Shown here: one piece after another, positions 56,753-64,000 of the stretch
Layout of the letters: the number at the start of each line of letters is the position of its first letter
How positions within the stretch are numbered: the first letter of the stretch is position 1
Notes under the pieces: generated by a model
What the model saw: the letters and a program-made list of their open reading frames with translations, nothing else
Told to the model about the DNA's origin: nothing
The model's database searches: none
NCBI GenBank assembly: GCA_017165825.1
Contig: CM029384.1
Coordinates: 16,989,282-17,053,281, forward strand
Direction of reading: 5' to 3'
Length of the DNA: 64,000 nt
Source of the DNA: Hepsetus odoe
Lineage: Eukaryota; Chordata; Actinopteri; Characiformes; Hepsetidae
Program-made: the position numbers and the translations under genes

Positions 56753-57810
56753 GTATCACCATCACCTTTGTGGTGATACATTCCTACACCATTTCATCCC
56801 AGTAGTGTAGCTGATCTAGCTTTATTTATCGTTGCAGAAATCTGCTCTAGGGGATCATATGAGAATAAGCACAGTAGTACTTTTTCATTTTATATTTTGT
56901 GATTTTAGTAGCAGTTTAACCAGCAGAGATTAAAATGTTTACGAGCTAATGTGAAACATTTAATAAACACAGATAATAATTTCAGATTTTCTCTTGACAC
57001 CTTCCCCAATTTTGGTCCTGTTCAGTTTTACTAAATTGCTAGGACTCCCTTAGAACACTGGAAGGGTGAAAGTGAGCACATGCTTCCTCTGAGTCACATA
57101 AAGACAGCTCAGCACATCAATCTGCCAATTTTGTTGCTTCAGCTAACAGACACCCACACTGCATGATGAGGGGTACATCCAAAGAGAGTAGGGCAAGTAA
57201 TGCTGTCTTGGACACCCAGCCACAGATGGCTTTGCTATTGCAGGGGATTAAACCCATACTTTGCTGATGATGGCACCAACTAAAAGATGGGCTGCCAGAT
57301 AGCCAGACAGCACTTTCTTTTTTTCTTTATTTTATTGTTTTGGTTATAAGCAAACGGATGGGGAGATTTGTCATGTTCCAGTGCCTTTCCAGCAATAAGC
57401 GGTGTAGCTGAGCACACACTAGTCTGGATGAGGGAGTCAGATTTCTCAGAATTCAGCCACTTGGGTGTTCGACAGATTGTCGCAAATTCACACATGCCTT
57501 AGGCAATGCAGACCTAACAGCAAAACAAGACTTTGCTGAGCAGACAAAAATAGGCCAAAATTCTTAACGATTCTTTATCCTGATGTGTTTTGGTGGCATT
57601 GCTTTGTTTTTACTCTTGGTTCACGACAGAGGTTTATTATTTTCAAAAGTGGCCTTCATGTTGCATAAGGTGTTTATGAAAAAAGTCTGGGACAATTGAT
57701 GCTGCTGGTGTGCTTGGACTGTACTTAATTGAGGCTGTTTGGAGTAGGGAGGCAGGGATCTGGAGTAAAGGGCATTGGGGCAATGAATAGGGCCAGGATG
57801 TGCTGACACT
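56753..57810. other. Intron 2, nothing recognised
   Basis: No exon or classifiable repeat. Confidence 0.45.
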
Positions 57811-57846
<36 letters not shown>

Positions 57847-57869
57847 GCTCTCTTATGTATGTACGTATG

Positions 57870-57923
<54 letters not shown>

Positions 57924-57937
57924 ATGTGCACAGGTAT

Positions 57938-57998
<61 letters not shown>
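57811..57998. repeat. Compound microsatellite (CT)n-(CTAT)n-(CT)n
   Basis: CT at 57811-57842, CTAT at about 57869-57922 and CT at 57941-57998. Ser/Leu- and Tyr/Ile/Ser-rich open frames here are artefacts. Confidence 0.96.
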
Positions 57999-58000
<2 letters not shown>

Positions 58001-61000
58001 GGCCATCCTTTCCCTAATTAAGCCCTGAACAGTATGCTCACATTGCTCTTCTTCTGTGCCTTGGGCTGAACAGTGCTTAAAGGAATAGTTTGCCCAAATG
58101 TGCCTAACATACTTGAAAGCTAATGAGGACCTGTTAGTGTGGTGTGATTTGCATTATGCTAACTTGGCCCAAGTAGTGTTCATTATTTATAAATCCAACC
58201 ATGCCCAAGTAACATTCATTATTCACAATGCTAGGTGTCCATGCTAAATCTCTGTTATTAGCAGAGTTACATTGTAAAGTCACCGTTGTTAAATTAAGTC
58301 CTACAGAGTTCATCTGGTCCCAGTGCAGGAGCCTCTTCTGTTCTTAAAGTGTTACTAATGGTGTTGCTGCCTAGCTGTTTGGAGAGAGAAGGACAACGTT
58401 GTTCTCCCATCAAAGTGAAAATGATGGTATGGAGTTTCACACTGCCAGTAATTCTGTGCAGTTGCTTGCACTGACAAGGCTGTCTGTTAAGCTGTCAGTT
58501 AAACTGAGACCTCAGGCAAGCTTCCCTCCTCTGCCAATATGGGCAATATTCTGCCTGAATAAATTACACATTCAGCTGGAAAGGGATAAACATAGCATGC
58601 AGCGAAGTGTATACACTAAAACATGTGTATGCATAGTCATTTCTCCCTTTTTTATGTTCGCCCCAGTGGATTTCGATGGCCTAATCAAATATGCAAGTGT
58701 TCTTTTCAGCAATCATTCTGTAACTTCTTCGTTCCTTTTTTTAGATGGCAGAAATTGCCTGGTCCACTACAGAAATGTGCTTTTATGCTGAAGAAATGAC
58801 AGCCATGACATGCCTTTACTACACATTTTGAAAGTTGCTCTTTGTAGTAGCAGTCCTTTATTTGCTGCTACTTTTTATATGACATTCCTCAGTGTGTGGG
58901 AGCTATATTACCTTTGGAATGGAAATAATTGAAGAGACTGTCATGTTGTCGTACAGATTAAAGTGCTAGACATTTGTGATTCTGTTTCAGTTCTGGGGCA
59001 TTAGTAATTAGGTATGTATTCAATAAACCAGCCATCATGTCTCAGGTAATAAGATTCGACCTGAGTAACCTGACTTATATATGTTACAGCTCCGATGTGT
59101 AGCCCATCAAAAATTTTTGCTGAAGCATAATTGGCCCTGAGTGAATTTCTCTAACTAGTTCATTTGCCCATAATCATCCTGTCTATCACTACAATTGGAC
59201 AAGATGTACTGTTTGTCGTGCTGGATTCCTCTGAGCCAGTGGTCCGACCCAGAGCAAAGTCAGAGGCCTTATTAAGAGAGCAGAAAGACAGAGTGGTGTT
59301 GTTCAGAGTGAAGGAAATTGAATTGCCAGAGTGTAGTCCATAATCAAAGTTCATTCTTCAAATTAAAACTGCAGCAGTAAAACTGCTGCAGTTTAAAGTA
59401 ACCAATGGTCTTGGTCATCATCGGTCAATCAACCTAGATCATACATTAATAGAAAATCTTCTTTCAAGGTCACATGACAAGACATTTCTGTTTAAGATGG
59501 TACCCTTTTCTCCTTTTTAATACTTCTCCAAATACTTGACATCAGCAAAGCTGAGAGTGTGATGACTAGAACATGCTTCTTCTGCATCACATGAAATGTC
59601 TCCACATCATTTTGAATTGCCTCTGGCATTACTAGATGTCTCAACACGCTTGGAGAACACTGACAGTTATGTACCCTCAGCTATGAAGCTGGCAAGCATC
59701 ATGTGGAGTGGATGAGGAGAAAGGGAATAACATGTTGTCCACCCAAAAAGAGAATCAAAGTTGTCATGTGACATTCCCTTAAAGTACCGCCAACCTGAAG
59801 GGAAAAACGAAGCTTTCTTCCATTGACCACCACATGTCATTTTTGCTGGATGCATGTAGTCTAATTGGATGCGCTAACCGATGATGAATGTACTTTCAGA
59901 GAATCCCAACAGAGAAACAAAGCCCAGAAGGCTTTATGCCAACAGACATTCCTCTCTGTGGAGGGAATGGAAAAATGGCAGTCGTTCCCACATCTTTGCA
60001 GCAGACATTTCAACAGAGACACCTCAGTTATTTTGTGATTGGCTAAATAATATGTATGCTAGTTAAAGGGAAGGTTAATGTTCAGTCTGAAGGCCATACT
60101 GCTGATTTACTGATTTTTGGAAAGAACATGGCAACATTAGCTAATTAGTAGTCACCTTTACTTTGATAATGATGGATGTTTTGTCCTTCATCACCAAAGG
60201 GGCAGCATTATTGACCTGTTCACACTGAAAGGGAATTTCTGCTAGATATGCAGCCATTCTCAAAGTTTAGCTCTGGCAGGCTCTTCAAGGTTTTATTGCC
60301 TGACATACCACTGTATGGGGATCAGAAATGCTCAAAACTTACAGTAACAATGTGATCACACCTAAATTATGGAGGTATATATGAAATATAAGCCAGTATT
60401 AAAAACCTTGGATCAGGTTGAGAGAGTTAACACGAGCACTGCATCAAGACATCTTTGGAAGTGAAAGTACTTTACTGGTGGAAGTAATTTACTAGCATTT
60501 ACTGACATTTAAAAAAAAAACATTCATTTGTTACTGCATACTGGATTCTCTGAGCCAGTGGTCCAGCTAGAGGCATTTTATAACCAGGGCCAATAAGCTA
60601 TATTGATGTTATTACCAATCAAGAAACTCAAATAGTGTAGATCTGAGCCTTTATAGTGCCTGTTGTTGCCTTGCATTTCTGGTAACTGCAGTCCTGGGGT
60701 TCTGGCAACACCACAAGAATCAAACATATTCAAAGACATTCTGAGGTTATGCAAATGTCCTGACTAAAGTCAATAGAACAGAATCCAAGAACAACAAGAT
60801 TTTAATGGTAACAATTTTTTTTTTTTTTTGTCAGAGCTTTTACCATACATGGTGAAAAAGCAATTTACCTGGGCTATATCTGATGTATACAGCTGTATCA
60901 CTCCACTCTCCCTCAGTTGCTAAGTAACAATAAAGCTGCTTTTAAATGTTATTCTTACATCAAGAAATGAACAAAAATTGATTGTGAAAGATAATATTTT

Positions 61001-61667
61001 ACTTGGTCAGAGCAGAAGATTATGACATTATTTGGTCAAATTCAAGCCAGCAACTAGGGATCTAAAGATCTGACATAGTACAGTAGATTTGTTTTTTTTA
61101 GAATTTAACAAGCAGCCTGTATGTCTGCAACAAAGATTCTTTCAAAGTCAAAAATGAAATCCAGTGTTTCATCTTAGTTTGAAACTGCCGGTTTTGTTCA
61201 AAAATGGGCAAGCACAATGTGAGCGCACAGCTATTAAGCCGATTTTCTGCCATTTGCCTAAAGCGACAGGCCTCCAGAAGCGTGTAAAAAATAGACTCTG
61301 TGACGCTTTTGTTCGCGAGTCACATCCAGCTAAAAGCATTCTGCTTTACAGGCGGTGCTGCATGCCATGAGACACGCTCTTATTCTGCTCAAAAGTAAGA
61401 GAAAGAAACCCGCATCAATGTTAGAGTATGAAATCATAGTGTAATTTCAAATAGTTATTTTAAGTAAGTGAAAAAATATAGCAGTTAAGTGAATCCTTTG
61501 AATTCGAATAGGGCCTTTAGCACAGAAGCGGTTTGAAGTAAGTGGTAGGCAAAGATATCAGATCAGATCAGTGTCAAATCGGATCATACATTACTAGGTT
61601 GGTTTAGATTTGTTGTCTTGTTTTGCTTATTTAATTTATGAGCTCCCTGAATTCTAATACCACCAGC
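57999..61667. other. Intron 2, nothing recognised except one hairpin
   Basis: About 3.7 kb without a recognised exon, RNA gene or dispersed repeat. It contains a poly(T) run at 60816-60830 and the inverted repeat at 59366-59394. Confidence 0.45.
59366..59394. repeat. Perfect 13-bp inverted repeat with 3-nt loop
   Basis: AAACTGCAGCAGT (59366-59378), loop AAA, and ACTGCTGCAGTTT (59382-59394). No gene context explains it. Confidence 0.88.
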
Positions 61668-61912
61668 AATGGGGCAGCAGTGGCCTAGTGGTTAGGGAGT
61701 TGCCCTGGATCAGAAGATTGTGAGTTTGACACCAGCAGGTTGCCCTGAGGTACCCTTGAGCAAGGTACTGTTCCTGTCACTGCTCCTCAGGTGCTTTCAG
61801 TAACTGCCCCCTGCTGCACATGTGTGTATGGGTGAAACACAGAGGTTGAGTTTCGTTGGTGTTGTGCTGTGCTGCGTTTCATAATGACAAGGGTAGTCAC
61901 TTTCACTTCCTT
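61668..61912 (+). mobile_element. SINE family A, full length
   Basis: GGGGCAGCAGTGGCCTAGTG, GTTAGGGAGTTGCCC, GCAGGTTGCCCTGAGGTACC, CCCCCTGCTGCACATGTG and GGTAGTCACTTTCACTTCC. It is among the best-preserved copies, although the B box is damaged (GAGTTTGACACC). Confidence 0.93.
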
Positions 61913-62197
61913 GAGAGGGTGAGGAAAAGCATGTGTTCACACTACATGAAGTGTTTCGAGTTGCCACTAATGCATTTGTATGTATGTATTTGGCAATGCA
62001 ATGCACTTTGAGAACACTATCAATTAATGTTCTGTCATCCACGAGACGCCCGCACTTGCTCCCATCATGATGAGGAAGTGATGCCTTGCCCAGCTGGAAA
62101 GAGTTGAGGCAGTTATATTTTCCAAAGGCAACTAGCAAAAGATTTAGCTATTTTTAAAATCCTTCAGCTAAAAGCAATGGTCGGCTAGTCTTAGGTA
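61913..62197. other. Intron 2 spacer
   Basis: No feature recognised. Confidence 0.4.
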
Positions 62198-62429
62198 CCT
62201 TAGGGCTCAGGACTGGAAGGTTGTGTGTCTGAATCCTGGACCATTAGGTTGTCAAATCAGAGGTACCCTTGAGCAAGGTACCATCCCCATCACTGCTTCC
62301 CAGGGGCTTTAAAAGCTGTCTCCTGCTGCATGTGTTTATGGGTGAAAAGCAGAGGTTGCATTTTGTTGTTTCAGTTTCACCATGTGCTGTGCCGTGTATC
62401 ACAATGACAATTACTCACTTTCACTTAGT
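62198..62429 (+). mobile_element. SINE family A, head truncated
   Basis: ACTGGAAGGTTGTGTGTCTG, AATCCTGGACCATTAGGTTG, AGGTACCCTTGAGCAAGGTA and TTACTCACTTTCACTTAG. Confidence 0.88.
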
Positions 62430-63102
62430 TCCAGCTCAGAGACCACAATACAATCCTCTTTCGCTAGTTTCAGCTCACTTCAGTGTAATTACATTTGTGA
62501 ACATGAAGAGGATTTCCTTGCTTATCTATGATTTCTTTGGTCTATGAGCAAATTTACATATGCAACATGTTTAAAGTGCATTTTAACAAAAAGCTTTATT
62601 CAGATTCTCATTTGGTAAGAATGGCCCATTATTAAATGAACAAATGGTAAACAATTTTTTTTTTCCAAAATTCAATAGTTATAAAGATTGTTGCATTTTC
62701 ATATCATTTACATATAAAATAGGATTTCTGATGTTTAAGCTTACTAATTCTAACTAGGTTTTGCATTTTTTAGCAAAAAAATCAACCTGTCAATGGCAGC
62801 TTCCCCTGAAAATCTGTTGGAAACACTGCCCCTGATGATCGTGCCAAGGCTTAGACCGTTACAACTGTGGACCCCTGCTTATATTCTGTCTAAATCACAG
62901 GGCTGTTTTATGTATGAAAATATACATATTGGAAAAAATTCTTTATTTGCCAGTACATTATATTAAAATGCTAGAATCAGTTGAAAGAGGGGTTAATGAA
63001 AGCTCAGACCATCTTTGTAAATGGAAGTACATAATTGGAACAAAATGTTGATTTTACAAACATGTACTATTATTATAATTTATGTAGGATGGCTAACTGG
63101 GG
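62430..63102. other. Intron 2, nothing recognised
   Basis: AT-rich, no exon or classifiable repeat. Confidence 0.45.
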
Positions 63103-63470
63103 TGTCATGGAGATGCAGTGATTAGCACTGTGGCCTCGCAGCAAGAAAGGTCCTGAGTTCAGCTCCCAGACAGGATGGGCCTTTTCTGTGTGGAGTTTGC
63201 AAGTTCTCTCCATGTCTGTGTGGGTTTCGTCCAGGAGCTCCAGCTTCCTCCCACCGTCCAAAGACATGCAGGTCAGGTGGATTGGAGATGCTAGATTGCC
63301 AATAGGTGTTTGTGTGTGTGTTTGTCTGTGTGTGTCTACACTATGAAGGACTGGCGACCTGCACAGAGCGTGTCCCTGCCTTTCACTCTGTGAGAGCTGT
63401 AATAGACTCCAGCGCCCCTGCGACCCTAATTAAGCCAAGCAGCTATGAAAATTAGTGAGTGAGGGAATGA
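63103..63470 (+). mobile_element. SINE family C, full length
   Basis: tRNA-like head with GCAGTGATTAGCACTGTGGC (A-box region) and GAGTTCAGCTCCC (B-box region); body CTGTGTGGAGTTTGCAAGTT and CTTCCTCCCACCGTCCAAAG; a short TG repeat; tail GGACTGGCGACCTGCACAGA, CTGCGACCCTAATTAAGCC and GTGAGTGAGGGAATGAGG. This copy shows that the short tails at 3837 and 20275 come from a longer tRNA-derived SINE. Confidence 0.9.
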
Positions 63471-63696
63471 GGATGGCTAAACTGTCCAATATTGTTCTTT
63501 TTTACAATTCTTCGGCACATTTTCATAGTTTCATTTTTAAATGCTCTTCAGCACAATTTTAGTGTAGTAGCTTAAACTAAGTAATAGTTTTATTTTGCTT
63601 GGACACCTGATTCTTCTATTGAGTAGCAGATGCTGGCAGTTAAAAGCATGGTATGCTTGAGAACTCGCTGACCAGAACTTGCAGTGTTTTGACTCT
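63471..63696. other. Intron 2 spacer
   Basis: No feature recognised. Confidence 0.4.
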
Positions 63697-63945
63697 GGCT
63701 GGGGCAGCGTTGGCCTAGTGGTTTGGGAGTTGGCCACAGGATCGAAGGTTGTAGGTTCATATCCAAAACCAGTAGGTTACCCTGAGGTACCCTTGAGCAA
63801 GGCACTGTCCCCATCACTGTTCTCTGGGTCCTTTTATTAGCTGTCCCTTGCTGCACATGTGTGTATGGGATAAATGAAGAAGCTGCATTTTTTTGTGGTT
63901 CACTGTGTGTTGGGCTGTGCTTCACGAGTCACTTTCACTTTCATA
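63697..63945 (+). mobile_element. SINE family A, full length
   Basis: GGGGCAGCGTTGGCCTAGTG, GGTTCATATCCAAAACC, CCTGAGGTACCCTTGAGCAA and GAGTCACTTTCACTTTC. Confidence 0.92.
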
Positions 63946-64000
63946 ACAAAGGATTGACTTTAGTTGCTTTGATGATTTTGCCACTCCCAGCTTGAATCCA

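Noticed and set aside
61668..61912. Real tRNA genes (A- and B-box-like motifs here and in other SINE copies)
   Set aside because: The motifs belong to the heads of repeated SINEs; no complete cloverleaf or anticodon arm could be supported.

Overview
The window is vertebrate nuclear DNA and almost certainly teleost fish. It contains two exons of rab26 separated by a long intron, dense tRNA-derived SINEs, L2/CR1-type and RTE-type LINE copies, Tc1-like DNA transposon relics, an LTR retroelement and many microsatellites. The repeat types suggest an otophysan-like teleost, but I cannot fix the species. Nothing prokaryotic or organellar was seen.

The only host gene I can support is rab26 on the + strand. 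Exon 1 (6308-6484, 59 codons) encodes the Ser/Gly/Pro-rich N-terminal extension. It sits in a GC-rich 5' region behind a (CT)n...(GA)n pair of simple repeats. Exon 2 (17764-17874, 37 codons) encodes the P-loop and switch I of the GTPase. Both junctions are phase 0 with GTGAGT donors. I found no later exon before 64000, so intron 2 appears to run at least 46 kb to the window end. The 5' flank (1-5900) shows no recognisable coding exon.

Region by region: 1-6 kb, upstream intergenic sequence with a LINE 3' end and a SINE tail. 6-18 kb, rab26 exon 1, intron 1 and exon 2; intron 1 holds SINEs (one with a tandemly amplified head), an RTE fragment and a Tc1-like relic with matching terminal repeats. 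18-25 kb, a solo LTR with a perfect 5-bp target duplication, several SINEs, a LINE 3' fragment and a 2.2-kb LTR-bounded element carrying a degenerate coiled-coil plus cysteine-rich reading frame. 26-31 kb, an RTE fragment beside a near full-length L2/CR1-type LINE with a frameshifted ORF. 33-38 kb, RTE fragments, SINEs and microsatellites. 38.4-40.1 kb, a large minisatellite with a 15-18 bp unit centred on ACTAGTGCC. 41-64 kb, SINEs, a chimera of U2 snRNA and a SINE, a Tc1-like pseudogene and AT-rich unique DNA with possible conserved non-coding elements.

Three SINE families are named here for convenience. Family A (about 240 bp) has a tRNA-like head with CTAGTGGTTAGGGAGTT and a 3' end CACTTTCACTT. 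Family B has a tail TCTGGATAAGAGCGTCTG. Family C has a body GTGTGGAGTTTGCATGTTCT and a tail GGCGACCTGTCCAGGGTG. At least two loci join a family A head to a family C tail. The most unusual items are the U2-SINE chimera, the A/C composite SINEs, the LTR element with an LDLR-A-like reading frame, and the 1.7-kb minisatellite. None is proven to be a new functional system.
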